DNA from: Pantoea sp. RIT-PI-b
GTDB taxonomy: Bacteria; Pseudomonadota; Gammaproteobacteria; Enterobacterales; Enterobacteriaceae
Reading direction: 5' to 3'
Length of the DNA stretch: 64,000 nt
Assembly: GCF_001187905.1 (NCBI RefSeq)
Contig: NZ_LGIS01000012.1
Coordinates: forward strand, 434,001 to 498,000
Of this stretch, positions 52,357-61,717 are shown in pieces (position 1 is the stretch's first letter; every line of letters begins with the position of its first letter). The position numbers were made by a program, and so were the translations under genes. The notes below the pieces were generated by a model. It did not search any database. It saw only the letters and a program-made list of their open reading frames with translations, and was not told the DNA's origin.

Positions 52357-54237
52357 ATGCAGTCCCGCACTCTCTCATTTGCCCACCGGTTCGTGTTGCA
52401 GTGCGATTTAACCACGCCGCGCGCGACCTATATTCTGCGTTCGTTAATCGCCGCCAACCTGGCGCTGGTAGTGGCTTACGCGCTGGAACTGGACATGCCC
52501 TATTCGGCGGCGACCACCGTGCTGCTGGTGCTCAATCCGGTACAGGGCGCGGTGCTGGGCAAAGGTAAATGGCGCCTGATCGGCACGCTGGTTGGCATGG
52601 TGGTGGCGCTGGCATTGATGGCCGCGTTTGCCCAGCTTCCGTGGCTATTTATGCTGGCAGAGAGCTTGTGGCTCGGCGTGTGCGTGATGGCGATGAGCGT
52701 GCTGCGCCACTTTCGCGCCTCGGGCGCGGCGGTAGCGGGTTACACCATTGGCCTGGCAACCCTTGGGGCGATGCAGCATCCCGACCTGGCTTTTGCACAC
52801 GCGGTGGGCCGCGCCTCGACGGTGGCGATTGGTGTGATGTCACTTGGGCTGGTGACGGCACTGTTTAGTCGCCGCACCCTAAGCAGCAAACTGGACGCGC
52901 TGCTGCTGCGTTTAACGCAGCAAACCGCCACGCTACTGGCTATGCAAGGCCCGCCCGCGGCCCAGCATCGACTGATGAGCGAAATCTACAGCGTTGACGA
53001 TTTGCTGGCAGCAGCCCGCCAGGAGTCCGTCACGCTTGCGCAGCATAGCCGCGCCATCCAGCAGGCCATGGATGCGCTGGGTGAGATGGTGGCGAGCGGC
53101 GTCAGCCAGCCAGCGGCGATCTGGCAACGTGTCGCCGATGCGCTGGCGCAGGGCCGGGCGGGATTGCCTACGGCGCGGCATCTGCTGCTAGACGCGTGCG
53201 CTGATAAAACGCAGCCTCAGACGCACATTGACGCCATGCAACGCGTGGTGCAGGTGCTTAGCTATCTGCCCTACACTTCTTCATCACCGCGCCTGGTCGC
53301 GCCGAGTTTTCATCGTGACTGGAGCGGTGCACGGCGCAATGGATTACGTGCCACCTTAACGCTACTGGCGGCATCGCTGCTGTGGTTGGGTAGCGGCTGG
53401 CCTGCGGGCGATATTATGCTGCTGATCATTGCGCCTTATTGCGCCTTGCTCTCCGCATCTCCTCAGCCTGCCGCCGGTGCACAACAGTTTTTGCGTGGCA
53501 CGCTGTATGCGCTGCCGATGGCGCTGATCTGCGCCTTTCTGGTCCTGCCGTTGATTAATGGTTTACCGCTGTTGCTGCTGGTGCTGAGCCTGTTTTGGTT
53601 GCCGGGTATTTATGTCACCAGCTATCCGCAACATATTCTGAGCGGGTTGGCGTATCTGGTGGGGTTTAACACCTTAACGGCGGCCAGTAATCCCATGGTG
53701 TATGACGTTACGCAGTTTCTTAACTGGTCGCTGGCGTGGCTGACCGGCACGGCGTTAACGCTGCTGGCGTTTCAGTTGATGCCACGTAACCCGGCGCGTC
53801 ATGTGCAGAGACTGCGGGCGCGGATTCGGCTCAACAGTCTGGCGTTGCTGGCGGGAAAAGCGGCGAAACCGCTGCGCTGGCAGCAACAGCAGCAGCATCG
53901 GCTGGCGCAACTGGGGGCGCTGCTGCGCACCCAACCGCAAGCACAGGATCTTGCGCTGCAGCAGGGCTTAGCCAGCCTGCAGCTGGGGCGTGAAGTGCTG
54001 CGTTTACGCGCGTTGGCAATCGATTCGCCGTGGCGATCGCAAATTGTCACGGCACAACAGCGTATTGCACGTCGCGCGGGTAACCCGCTCCAGGCGGCAA
54101 AGCACGCTCAACGCACGGCACGTTTGCTGCGCGGTGATGCGACTTTAGCGGCCGGTTTTAGCGCCCTCGCGCAGCTATTGCAGCAGCATGCTGACTACTT
54201 CTCGCCGCAGCAGGGAGGGGATGCGCATGTTAAGTGA
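52357..54237 (+). CDS. FUSC-family efflux inner-membrane protein
   Basis: Inner-membrane protein of 626 residues with two blocks of helices (about 28-170 and 330-480), each followed by a large cytoplasmic region, the layout of AaeB and YdhK. The FUSC pattern is seen in AATTVLLVLNPVQGAVLGKGKWRLIGTLVGMVVALALM. With the DUF1656 and HlyD proteins that follow, it forms a three-part pump for aromatic acids or related toxic compounds. The substrate is inferred from relatives only. It begins 110 bases after the LysR gene. Confidence 0.9.
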   Translation: MQSRTLSFAHRFVLQCDLTTPRATYILRSLIAANLALVVAYALELDMPYSAATTVLLVLNPVQGAVLGKGKWRLIGTLVGMVVALALMAAFAQLPWLFMLAESLWLGVCVMAMSVLRHFRASGAAVAGYTIGLATLGAMQHPDLAFAHAVGRASTVAIGVMSLGLVTALFSRRTLSSKLDALLLRLTQQTATLLAMQGPPAAQHRLMSEIYSVDDLLAAARQESVTLAQHSRAIQQAMDALGEMVASGVSQPAAIWQRVADALAQGRAGLPTARHLLLDACADKTQPQTHIDAMQRVVQVLSYLPYTSSSPRLVAPSFHRDWSGARRNGLRATLTLLAASLLWLGSGWPAGDIMLLIIAPYCALLSASPQPAAGAQQFLRGTLYALPMALICAFLVLPLINGLPLLLLVLSLFWLPGIYVTSYPQHILSGLAYLVGFNTLTAASNPMVYDVTQFLNWSLAWLTGTALTLLAFQLMPRNPARHVQRLRARIRLNSLALLAGKAAKPLRWQQQQQHRLAQLGALLRTQPQAQDLALQQGLASLQLGREVLRLRALAIDSPWRSQIVTAQQRIARRAGNPLQAAKHAQRTARLLRGDATLAAGFSALAQLLQQHADYFSPQQGGDAHVK

Positions 54238-54421
54238 GGTGCCGATTGCCGGCATCTATCTGCCGCCTTTCTTTATCTATCTCTGTGCCACTTTCCCGCT
54301 ATTCCTTGCTGCACGTGCGCTGCTGGTGCGCTGTGGTGTGCTGCGTTGGGTTTGGCATCCGGCGCTGTTCGAATTCGCTTTGTCTTTTCTCTTACTGGCG
54401 GTGTTAATTCTCTATGTCTGA
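54227..54421 (+). CDS. DUF1656 small membrane protein (AaeX/YdhI-like)
   Basis: Two-helix membrane protein of 64 residues: IAGIYLPPFFIYLCATFPLFLAARALL, then VWHPALFEFALSFLLLAVLILYV. The VWHPALF motif is shared with AaeX. It is always found next to FUSC and HlyD partners and is probably a pump accessory. The ATG at 54227 is best spaced from AGGGAGGGG; the ATG at 54221 is too close. It overlaps both neighbours by 8-11 bases. Confidence 0.88.
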   Translation: MLSEVPIAGIYLPPFFIYLCATFPLFLAARALLVRCGVLRWVWHPALFEFALSFLLLAVLILYV

Positions 54422-55334
54422 TTCAGTTTTCTCATGGAAGTCGTCCCTTAGGATGGTCATGACGCTGCTGGTGGTGGCCGTCGCAATCTGGCTGGCAATC
54501 GCTCTGTGGCGGGCCTACGTGCTGGCGCCCTGGACACGCGATGGTCGCATCAGTGCGCAGGTGATTCGCATTGCCCCGGAGGTTTCCGGCACGGTGCAGA
54601 CGGTGCCGGTGGCGGATAACCAGTTTGTGGCGCGCGGTACCACGCTGTTTGTGATTGATCCACTGCGCTTCCAGCTTGCGGTGGCACAGGCTGAAGCTCA
54701 GCTGCGGGAGGCCAACGCCACGCTGCAGCAAAAGCGCGATGAGGCGCAGCGGCGGCGGCAAATGGCGGCGCTGATGGCCGCTGAGGAGGTACAACGTGCG
54801 CGCGAGGCATTGCTGGTGGCGGAGGCGCAACAGCAGCAGGCGAGCGCAGCGCTGGCTCTCGCGCAGCTCAATCTACAACGTGCCACGGTGCGCGCACCGG
54901 TGGATGGCTACGTAACCCATCTGCGCTTACAGGCGGGAGATTATGCGGTAGCAGGCACACCGGATGTGGCGCTGGTGGATGCGCACAGCTTCTGGGTTAC
55001 CGGCTACTTCGAAGAAACCAAACTACACGCCATGCATATTGGCGATCGCGTTGATATTCATCTGATGGGCGACAGCCAAACGCTTAGCGGCCGCGTTGCC
55101 AGCTTTGGCCATGGCATCAGCGACACCAATCAGCAGGTGGATGAACAGGGTTTGCCCGGCGTAGAAGCCACCTTTAGCTGGATTCGCCTGGCGCAGCGCA
55201 TTCCAGTGCGCATCGAACTCGAGGCGCTACCGCAGGATAAATTACTCACGGCTGGCATGAGCTGCAGCATTGCGGTGGCGGGTAACACACGCGCCCGCGG
55301 ACGTCTGACAGCGTTGCTGGCGCACTGGCTTTAA
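54414..55334 (+). CDS. HlyD/EmrA-type membrane fusion protein
   Basis: Periplasmic adaptor of 306 residues with one N-terminal membrane anchor (about 14-32). A lipoyl/barrel-sandwich half follows (DGRISAQVIRIAPEVSGTVQTVPVADNQFVARGTTLFVID). Next come a coiled-coil hairpin (AEAQLREANATLQQKRDEAQRRRQMA...) and the second lipoyl half (RATVRAPVDGYVTHLRLQAGDYA). It bridges the FUSC protein to an outer-membrane channel, which is not encoded here. Third gene of the pump operon. Confidence 0.93.
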   Translation: MSDSVFSWKSSLRMVMTLLVVAVAIWLAIALWRAYVLAPWTRDGRISAQVIRIAPEVSGTVQTVPVADNQFVARGTTLFVIDPLRFQLAVAQAEAQLREANATLQQKRDEAQRRRQMAALMAAEEVQRAREALLVAEAQQQQASAALALAQLNLQRATVRAPVDGYVTHLRLQAGDYAVAGTPDVALVDAHSFWVTGYFEETKLHAMHIGDRVDIHLMGDSQTLSGRVASFGHGISDTNQQVDEQGLPGVEATFSWIRLAQRIPVRIELEALPQDKLLTAGMSCSIAVAGNTRARGRLTALLAHWL

Positions 55335-55350
55335 TCAATCAGGAGGTTGT

Positions 55351-55746
55351 ATGTCGTTAAATCCCCAGGATTTTACCGTTTATGATATTCAGGCTTTTCC
55401 GCTGGTGTGCCTTAACCAGCAGGCCGTGCTGCCGGGTTACGCCAGCCAATGGGAAGCGGAGATGCTGGCGCTGCTGCAGCAAGAGGCGCCGTTTGTGGTG
55501 GTCTACGATCACATGCGCGTTGAAGAGACCGAGGCCGATCGGCGGCAACGGGGTGACTGGCTGATTCGCCATCGCCAACTGCTGAGTCAACGCTGCAAAG
55601 GAATGCTGAGTATTGAGAGTGAGGCGTCGCGCTGTGCGGAACTGCGTAAGATGCGCAAAATGTTCGGCATTCCTCATCAGGTGGTGAGTTCACGCACTTA
55701 TGCCCTGGCGCAGATGCAGCAATGGCTGGCTCGCGCACAGAAATAA
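55351..55746 (+). CDS. Conserved-looking hypothetical protein, 131 residues
   Basis: Soluble acidic/basic mixed protein of 131 residues with a strong AGGAGGTTGT start signal, 16 bases after the HlyD gene and probably in the same operon. I do not recognise the family. It reads like a small alpha/beta domain: FTVYDIQAFPLVCLN (strand), FVVVYDHMRVEETEADRRQRGDWLIRHRQLLSQRCKGMLSIESE, then MRKMFGIPHQVVSSRTYALAQMQQWLARAQK. The pattern of a buried strand, a charged helix and a second strand recalls STAS-like or SpoIIAA-like domains, but this is a guess. Confidence 0.65.
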   Translation: MSLNPQDFTVYDIQAFPLVCLNQQAVLPGYASQWEAEMLALLQQEAPFVVVYDHMRVEETEADRRQRGDWLIRHRQLLSQRCKGMLSIESEASRCAELRKMRKMFGIPHQVVSSRTYALAQMQQWLARAQK

Positions 55747-55825
55747 TGGCAAAAAACGGCGGCTGATAATTTCTTTTACGCGCGCAGCGGGGTATCTTAC
55801 GCCCGCGCTATTTTCCGGAGAAACT

Positions 55826-56752
55826 ATGAACAAGCCAGCCGCCACGTCACCTTTCCATCCGCGTAACCGCCATCAGGGCCGTTATGATTTTGCTGCTCTG
55901 ACCGCAGCCCATCCGCCGCTGGCGGTGAAAGTGCGTCCCAACGGCTACGGTGAGTTGTCAGTGGATTTCGCCGATCCTGAAGCGGTTATGCTGCTGAATC
56001 AGGCCCTGTTGAAACTGTTCTACAACCTTAACTGGCAGTTGCCGGCAGGCTACCTGACGCCGCCGGTTCCGGGCCGTGCTGATTACGTGCACGCGCTGGC
56101 CGATCTGCTGGCGAGCGACAACGGTGGCGTGATCCCGCGCGATTTAGATGTGATGGATATCGGCTGCGGCGCGAACTGCATCTATCCGCTGATTGGCAAC
56201 GCCGAATATGGCTGGCGCTTCACCGGCACCGATATCACCGCCGAAGCGATAACTGCCGCAGGGCAGATTGTAGCGAGCAATCCGGGCTTGCAGCGCGGCG
56301 TGCGTTTGCGTCGTCAAAAGGATGCCGCTGCCATTTTTGCCGGCGTGGTGCACAAGAACGAACGCTATCATGCGGTGTTGTGTAACCCGCCGTTCCACTC
56401 CTCCGCGCAAGAAGCGGCCACTGTTGGCCAGCGCAAAACGCGTAATCTGGGCTTAGGCAAAAACGCGCCGCTCAATTTTGGTGGTCATCACAGCGAACTG
56501 TGGTGCGATGGCGGCGAGCGCAAGTTCGTCGGTCAGATGATTGATGAAAGCGTGGCGCACTCAGACAACATTGTGTGGTTCACCTCGCTGGTGTCACGCA
56601 AAGAGAACTTGCCGGCGCTGCGTGACCAGTTGCGCGATCTGGACGCTTATGAAGTGCGCATCATCGAAATGGCGCAGGGGCAGAAGCAGAGCCGCTTTAT
56701 CGCCTGGACATTCCAGCCGCCAGCGACACGCGCTAAGCGGCTGAAACGCTGA
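55826..56752 (+). CDS. rlmF: 23S rRNA (adenine(1618)-N6)-methyltransferase
   Basis: Methylates A1618 of 23S rRNA using S-adenosylmethionine. The protein is 308 residues, the E. coli length. The SAM site is VMDIGCGANCIYPLIG (about 107-122) and the N6-adenine catalytic motif is CNPPFHSS (about 183-190). The start at 55826 follows CCGGAGAAACT; the open frame back to 55700 overlaps the previous gene and is rejected. Its stop lies two bases from the end of the convergent ybiO, the E. coli arrangement. Confidence 0.97.
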   Translation: MNKPAATSPFHPRNRHQGRYDFAALTAAHPPLAVKVRPNGYGELSVDFADPEAVMLLNQALLKLFYNLNWQLPAGYLTPPVPGRADYVHALADLLASDNGGVIPRDLDVMDIGCGANCIYPLIGNAEYGWRFTGTDITAEAITAAGQIVASNPGLQRGVRLRRQKDAAAIFAGVVHKNERYHAVLCNPPFHSSAQEAATVGQRKTRNLGLGKNAPLNFGGHHSELWCDGGERKFVGQMIDESVAHSDNIVWFTSLVSRKENLPALRDQLRDLDAYEVRIIEMAQGQKQSRFIAWTFQPPATRAKRLKR

Positions 56753-56754
56753 AT

Positions 56755-59028
56755 TTATTGCGCCGGCGGTAGCGCCGGTAAACTGGCAGCGGACGTGATA
56801 TCGCTGCCGGTTTGCATCACTTCCACCGTTTGATGCGGTGCTTTAATGCCGGCCGCATCAAAGTGCTTCTTCACCTTGTCGTCCAGCGCAAAGCGCACCG
56901 TCCACTGTTTCAGCGGCTGGGTGGTGAAGGAGACGCGCACGGTAAAGGATTGATTGGTTAAGCCCACCAGTCCCGCAAAGCTCGGCTCGCCAATCACCAT
57001 GCCGCGAATGTCCGGATTCTCCAGCAATTCCTGCACCGCACCTTGCAGCGTCGCGTTAACGCGTTCGGTATCTTCACTGCGATCCACATCATAGTTGGCG
57101 ACGAACGAGCCGATACCGCGCACAAAGTTGGCGAAAGTGGTGATCGATGACCACGGAATAATGTGATAGGCGCCGGTATCCTGGCGTACGCCCACCGAGC
57201 GAATGGACATGCGCTCCACTGTGCCAGTGATCGGGCCAATCGTCACCAGATCGCCGGTGTTCATGCCGTTCTCAAACTGGATAAAGATGCCAGTAATGAT
57301 ATCTTTCACCAACGTTTGTGAACCGAATGACACCGCCAGGCCGAGTGCACCGGCACCGGCCAGCAGCGGCGCAATGTTGACCCCGACTTCAGACAGCAAA
57401 ATCATAATGGTGATGGTGCTAATCACCACCGCCAGCGCATTACGGAACAGCGTCAGCAGCGTGCGGGTGCGTGCGCTGGGCATCGGACGACCGTGCGAAT
57501 CTGACGCCAGACGGCTTTCGATCAAACTGGCCAGCAGCGTCCAGCCTACCGCCGATAGCAGCACAATCATCACGATGCGAATCAGCACATCCACCATTTT
57601 CTGTCCGGCACCGAGGGTCAGCCAATGCCAAAGATCAAACAGATTCCATGCGTTAAGCAGCAACAGCAGCGTGGCGAATACCGTGACTACGCGCGCCAGT
57701 TTTAGCAGCGCTTTTATCCAATCATTGACGCGCTTTTGCAGCTCGGGATAGTTGCGGCGCATATCCGGTGAGAGCGTAACGGTCTTGCCGATCCAGCGCG
57801 TGAGCATGCCGGAAATCAGCGCGGCGATGACGACGATGGCCAGGCTGCGCACCGTGGCGGACATCATAAACTTTAGGCTGTCGCCGGGATTGAAGATCGA
57901 GAACAGGAACAGCGCGATAAAGTAGGCGCTGGCCAGCCAGTGCCACACCATACCGAAGGCGCGGATGAACAGCGCAAAGAAACTCATGCTGCGATCGGCG
58001 AGGCGCGACAGTTCGTGATGAATGTTGTTTTTGTTGCGGAAAATCAGCCACAGCGCCCACCCGGTCATGATCCCCATGATCAGCATATTAACCAGCGCAG
58101 CCACCTGAATATTGACCTGATTGGAAACAATGGGTACCACCACTAATAAGCCGTAGCCAATAATGCCGCTCAGCCAGCTTAAACGTGTGTTCCAGTAGCT
58201 GGCGCGCGCATCCGGTAAGTGGAAGAAGCGCAGCGCGGGGAAACGCGGGCAGAATATCAGGCGCAGTACCGCTTTAAAGAATTCAATCAGCGCAAAGGCG
58301 TTGAGGAATAGCCCTTGCTGATAGGCGATGGTGCGGTTGCCGTTGTGATAGTTGTCGCTGATGATCTGGCCGACAAACAGCGTCAGCGCCAGCAGCAAAA
58401 TATCAAGAATAAACGCCATGAAGATAGTGGCGGGCAGATGCAGCCACTTGGTGCGCTCAAGGTTTTGCTGGCGTCCCCAGCGTCCCATGCGCCGCCACAC
58501 CGGCCACATCATGCGGCGCGTCAGCCAGTAAAAGGCAAACACCGCGGCAGCGAGGCCGGCAAAGTATTTCAGCGCATTGAGAAAGGTTTGCTGGTTGAAG
58601 GCTTTGTGCGGCGCGTTGGTGATGTTGTCATGTAACTTCACAAACTGTGAGGCCACCGCGCCGCCATATTGACGCGTGACGTTGGTGACGCTCTCCAGCA
58701 CCGTAGGATCTTCCTGATCCGCCTGCGGTGGGGCGAGCACCGGCTGTTCGCTGGTGGATTTGCTGTTAGCGGCCTGGCGTAACTGATCGATCAATTCCTG
58801 ACGTGAAGCGTTGTTATCCAGAATATTGGCCAGCGCGGCGTAGGCGGCTTTTTTCTCTTCTACGCTGGGTTCACCTTCCACGCTGCTGCTGGCTGGCGTT
58901 TGTGACTGCTGTGCTGCCACGGCGGCCTGAGGCAGATTAACCGCCTGCGCCGAAGGCATGAGAAACAGGGTGAGCAAACTGAAGAGTAACCACAGGGTGG
59001 CACGACCGGGTGGGCTGGCAGACAACAT
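56755..59028 (-). CDS. ybiO: Mechanosensitive channel YbiO (MscS family)
   Basis: Osmotic safety-valve channel of 757 residues (E. coli 741). A signal peptide (MLSASPPGRATLWLLFSLLTLFLMPSAQA) is followed by a periplasmic region, about ten helices and the MscS core: pore helix APLLAGAGALGLAVSFGSQTLVKDIITGIFIQFE, then the beta domain GDLVTIGPITGTVERMSIRSVGVRQDTGAYHIIPWSSITTFAN. The start at 59028 follows AAGGAGAAAGC; the Met at 59049 is rejected. It is the second MscS-family channel in the window, unrelated in position to the one at base 1. Confidence 0.95.
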   Translation of the reverse strand: MLSASPPGRATLWLLFSLLTLFLMPSAQAVNLPQAAVAAQQSQTPASSSVEGEPSVEEKKAAYAALANILDNNASRQELIDQLRQAANSKSTSEQPVLAPPQADQEDPTVLESVTNVTRQYGGAVASQFVKLHDNITNAPHKAFNQQTFLNALKYFAGLAAAVFAFYWLTRRMMWPVWRRMGRWGRQQNLERTKWLHLPATIFMAFILDILLLALTLFVGQIISDNYHNGNRTIAYQQGLFLNAFALIEFFKAVLRLIFCPRFPALRFFHLPDARASYWNTRLSWLSGIIGYGLLVVVPIVSNQVNIQVAALVNMLIMGIMTGWALWLIFRNKNNIHHELSRLADRSMSFFALFIRAFGMVWHWLASAYFIALFLFSIFNPGDSLKFMMSATVRSLAIVVIAALISGMLTRWIGKTVTLSPDMRRNYPELQKRVNDWIKALLKLARVVTVFATLLLLLNAWNLFDLWHWLTLGAGQKMVDVLIRIVMIVLLSAVGWTLLASLIESRLASDSHGRPMPSARTRTLLTLFRNALAVVISTITIMILLSEVGVNIAPLLAGAGALGLAVSFGSQTLVKDIITGIFIQFENGMNTGDLVTIGPITGTVERMSIRSVGVRQDTGAYHIIPWSSITTFANFVRGIGSFVANYDVDRSEDTERVNATLQGAVQELLENPDIRGMVIGEPSFAGLVGLTNQSFTVRVSFTTQPLKQWTVRFALDDKVKKHFDAAGIKAPHQTVEVMQTGSDITSAASLPALPPAQ

Positions 59029-59129
59029 CGCTTTCTCCTTGAACGGCACAAGAGGGAAGTATAGTCAGTGATGGAAGGTACAGATTCTGAAAGGAAAATT
59101 GATTTGTGTGTGGGCTGGTGAGGAAGAAG

Positions 59130-59182
59130 GTCGTCATCAATGACGACCTTACAGAATCGGTCGCCAACCATGGCGACCTGGC
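59130..59182. repeat. Palindromic repeat family B, double copy
   Basis: GGTCGTCATCAATGACGACC and GGTCGCCAACCATGGCGACC units between glnQ and ybiO. The arms differ from other copies yet stay paired. Confidence 0.8.
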
Positions 59183-59184
59183 TA

Positions 59185-59907
59185 TCAGGATACGTGCTGC
59201 AGGAACTCGCGCAGACGATCGCTCGGCGGGTTGGTGATCAGCTCGTCTGGATTACCATCTTCGGCAATGGTGCCTTTGTCGATGAAGATCAGACGTGAAG
59301 CGACTTTTTGTGCAAAGCCCACTTCGTGCGTCACGATGACCATGGTCATACCTTCCTCAGCCAGATCCTGCATCACTTTCAGTACTTCGTGACGCAGCTC
59401 GGGATCCAGCGCTGAGGTCGGTTCATCAAACAGCATCATTTTCGGCTTCACCGCCAGCGCACGCGCAATGGCCACACGCTGCTGCTGACCACCGGAAAGC
59501 TCAGACGGGAAGTGGTGCGCACGCTCGGCGAGGCCCACTTTACCCAGCAGCTCACGCGCCAGCTTGTGCGCTTCCTCTTTCTTCGCACCGCGCACGCGAA
59601 TCGGGCCAAAGGCCACGTTATCCAGCGCGCTCATCTGTGGGAACAGATGGAACTGCTGGAACACCATGCCCGCTTCCTGACGAATTAAGCGCTCATCAAC
59701 TTTTGGGTCATTAACCTTCATGCCATCGACAATCAGGTCGCCGGTGGTGATCTCTTCCAGCTTGTTGATGCAGCGCAGCAGCGTGGATTTACCGGAACCC
59801 GATGGCCCGATAATCACCACCACTTCGCCTTGATTGATCTTCAGGTTGATGTCGTGCAGCACCTGAGTCTGGCCGAAATTCTTCGAGACGTTGTTAAATT
59901 CAATCAC
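59185..59907 (-). CDS. glnQ: Glutamine ABC transporter ATP-binding protein
   Basis: ATPase of the high-affinity glutamine importer, 240 residues as in E. coli. It shows Walker [23 protein letters not shown], signature [16 protein letters not shown], Walker [14 protein letters not shown] and switch VTHEVGFA. It overlaps glnP by four bases; order of transcription is glnH-glnP-glnQ. Confidence 0.97.
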   Translation of the reverse strand: MIEFNNVSKNFGQTQVLHDINLKINQGEVVVIIGPSGSGKSTLLRCINKLEEITTGDLIVDGMKVNDPKVDERLIRQEAGMVFQQFHLFPQMSALDNVAFGPIRVRGAKKEEAHKLARELLGKVGLAERAHHFPSELSGGQQQRVAIARALAVKPKMMLFDEPTSALDPELRHEVLKVMQDLAEEGMTMVIVTHEVGFAQKVASRLIFIDKGTIAEDGNPDELITNPPSDRLREFLQHVS

Positions 59908-60563
59908 AGAATTTTCATCCTTTTCTCAATACGGCGCAGCACAAAGCTCAACACCAGCGTAATAACCAAATAGATAATGGCAACGGCGCTCCAGATTTCG
60001 AGCGCGCGGAAGTTACCGGCGATGATCTCCTGGCCCTGACGCGTCAGTTCGGCCACGCCAATCACGATAAACAGCGAAGTATCTTTGATGCTTACAATCC
60101 ACTGGTTACCCAGCGGTGGCAGCATACGGCGCAGTGCCAGTGGCATAATCACGTAACGCAGGGTTTCGCGGCGCGACAAACCCAGCGCCAGACCCGCTTC
60201 ACGGAAGCCTTTATTAATCGACAGCACCGCACCGCGAGTGATCTCTGCAATATAGGCGCCGGAGTTAATCATAATGGTGACCACCGCCGCGCTGAACGGA
60301 TCGATACGCAGGTCGGGGAACGCCATCGGCAGGGCGAAGTAGATAAACATCACCTGGACTACGATTGGCGTGCCGCGAATCAGTTCGATGAATACCAGTG
60401 CGATGTTATTGGTGATCCAGCCGCCGTAAGCGCGCGCAAAACCGGCGACTAAACCGATAATTAAACCGCCGACCAGGCCGAGGACCGAGATCAGCAGGGT
60501 CATTTTGGCACCTTCGATTAAAATCGGCAGGGCAGGCCAAATGACGCTCCAGTCAAACTCCAT
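59904..60563 (-). CDS. glnP: Glutamine ABC transporter permease
   Basis: Permease of 219 residues with the start [33 protein letters not shown]. The coupling loop reads [48 protein letters not shown]. It forms the homodimeric channel for GlnH-bound glutamine. Confidence 0.97.
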   Translation of the reverse strand: MEFDWSVIWPALPILIEGAKMTLLISVLGLVGGLIIGLVAGFARAYGGWITNNIALVFIELIRGTPIVVQVMFIYFALPMAFPDLRIDPFSAAVVTIMINSGAYIAEITRGAVLSINKGFREAGLALGLSRRETLRYVIMPLALRRMLPPLGNQWIVSIKDTSLFIVIGVAELTRQGQEIIAGNFRALEIWSAVAIIYLVITLVLSFVLRRIEKRMKIL

Positions 60564-60596
60564 GGTGTGACTCCAAAATCTGTTGCGTGGAAATGT

Positions 60597-60625
60597 AAAA
60601 AGCAGGGAGTTTTATGCTCCCCGCT
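60597..60625 (-). terminator. Attenuator hairpin between glnH and glnP
   Basis: On the minus strand AGCGGGGAG and CTCCCTGCT form a stem with a 7-base loop (60601-60625), followed by a run of T. It lies 24 bases after the glnH stop and would end part of the transcripts, giving more GlnH than GlnP and GlnQ. Confidence 0.7.
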
Positions 60626-60648
60626 GGAAAAATCGGCTTAGGCCGCAA

Positions 60649-61398
60649 TTATTTTGGTTCAGTACCGAACCATTTTTTATAGATGGTGTTGTAAGTGCCG
60701 TTGTCGCGCAGGGTTTTCAGTGCGCCGTTCACTTTTTCGCGCAGGTCATCGCTGCCTTTCGGGAAGGCGATGCCATATTGTTGTGCTTCAATGGATTCGC
60801 CAACCGCTTTGAAGCGGCCTTTACCGGCGGTATTGATGAAGTACAGGATGTTTGGCGTATCGTGCAGCACGGCGTCAGCACGTTGGGTGCCTAACTCCAT
60901 GTAAGCGTTGTCGATATTCGGGAACTGACGCAGATCTTTCGATTTGATGTGCGCTTTCGCGTAATCAACCGAACCGGTGCCGCTTTTCACTGCCACAACT
61001 TTACCGTTCAGATCGTCGATGCCTTTAATGTCTTTTTCATTTTCGCGCACCATTACCAGCAAACCGCTTTTGTAGTAGCCGTCTGAGAACTCGATGGCTT
61101 TCTTACGCTCTTCGGTGATGGTGATGCCGGCCAGCGCCAGGTCAATATTTTTGGTTTGCAACGCAGGGATGATGCCGCTGAAATCCATCGGCTTGAAGGT
61201 GTAATCCAGTTTCAATTCTTTGGCGACCGCGTCCCACAAATCGATATCAAAACCGACGTATTTATCGCCTTGTTTGAACTCGAAGGGAACGAATGCGGTG
61301 TCGGTGGCGACAATCAGTTTTTTGTCTGCTGCGGTGGAAGAAAGGGAGAAGGCCAGCGCCAGCGCGGCCACGGAGACTTTAATCAATGACTTCATCAT
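60649..61398 (-). CDS. glnH: Glutamine-binding periplasmic protein
   Basis: Periplasmic receptor of the glutamine importer, 249 residues (E. coli 248). Signal peptide [23 protein letters not shown] precedes [20 protein letters not shown], almost identical to E. coli. Ligand residues lie in [21 protein letters not shown] and [16 protein letters not shown]. Two adjacent ATG codons (61398, 61395) follow AAGGA; the second matches E. coli MKS. Expression is probably nitrogen-controlled through the upstream sigma54-type promoter and NtrC site. Confidence 0.97.
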   Translation of the reverse strand: MMKSLIKVSVAALALAFSLSSTAADKKLIVATDTAFVPFEFKQGDKYVGFDIDLWDAVAKELKLDYTFKPMDFSGIIPALQTKNIDLALAGITITEERKKAIEFSDGYYKSGLLVMVRENEKDIKGIDDLNGKVVAVKSGTGSVDYAKAHIKSKDLRQFPNIDNAYMELGTQRADAVLHDTPNILYFINTAGKGRFKAVGESIEAQQYGIAFPKGSDDLREKVNGALKTLRDNGTYNTIYKKWFGTEPK

Positions 61399-61446
61399 TT
61401 TTTTCCTTATTACCCTTCAGGCCTGATGGCCCGATGTACGGCTTAT

Positions 61447-61468
61447 CATATGAAAAAATTATGCCAAC
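61447..61468 (-). promoter_or_regulatory. Sigma54-type promoter of glnHPQ
   Basis: On the minus strand GTTGGCATAATTTTTTCATA, with a good -24 element TTGGCA and a poor -12 element (TTTCAT instead of TTGCA), about 50 bases before glnH. E. coli glnHp2 is likewise a weak sigma54 promoter needing NtrC and IHF. Confidence 0.6.
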
Positions 61469-61536
61469 TTTTCATTTTTCACGAAATCAGTCGTTTTAAG
61501 CACTTGCTGACACGATTTTGCGCTGCAGAAAAGGGT

Positions 61537-61553
61537 TGCACCTTATTGGTGCC
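61537..61553. promoter_or_regulatory. NtrC binding site for glnHPQ
   Basis: TGCACCTTATTGGTGCC matches GCAC-N6-GGTGC type NtrC sites. Degenerate GGTGC/GTGCA half-sites follow at 61559-61602, some 70-140 bases upstream of the -24 element, the usual enhancer distance. Confidence 0.65.
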
Positions 61554-61675
61554 TTATTTTGGTGCAAGGTGCTGTTGTGGTGCAGGCACAGTGTGCACCA
61601 TGGGCGGGGCGAGCGAAAGAAGGGTTTAAGGAATTGTTAACGACGTCAAAAAAAGCACCACAATGTTACAGACGT

Positions 61676-61705
61676 AAAAAAAGGCGGGATGACCCGCCTT
61701 TATTG
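61676..61705 (-). terminator. Terminator of dps
   Basis: AAGGCGGG / CCCGCCTT stem with an ATGA loop at 61681-61700, followed on the minus strand by a T run. It lies 18 bases after the dps stop. Confidence 0.85.
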
Positions 61706-61717
61706 TGAGATTGAAAT

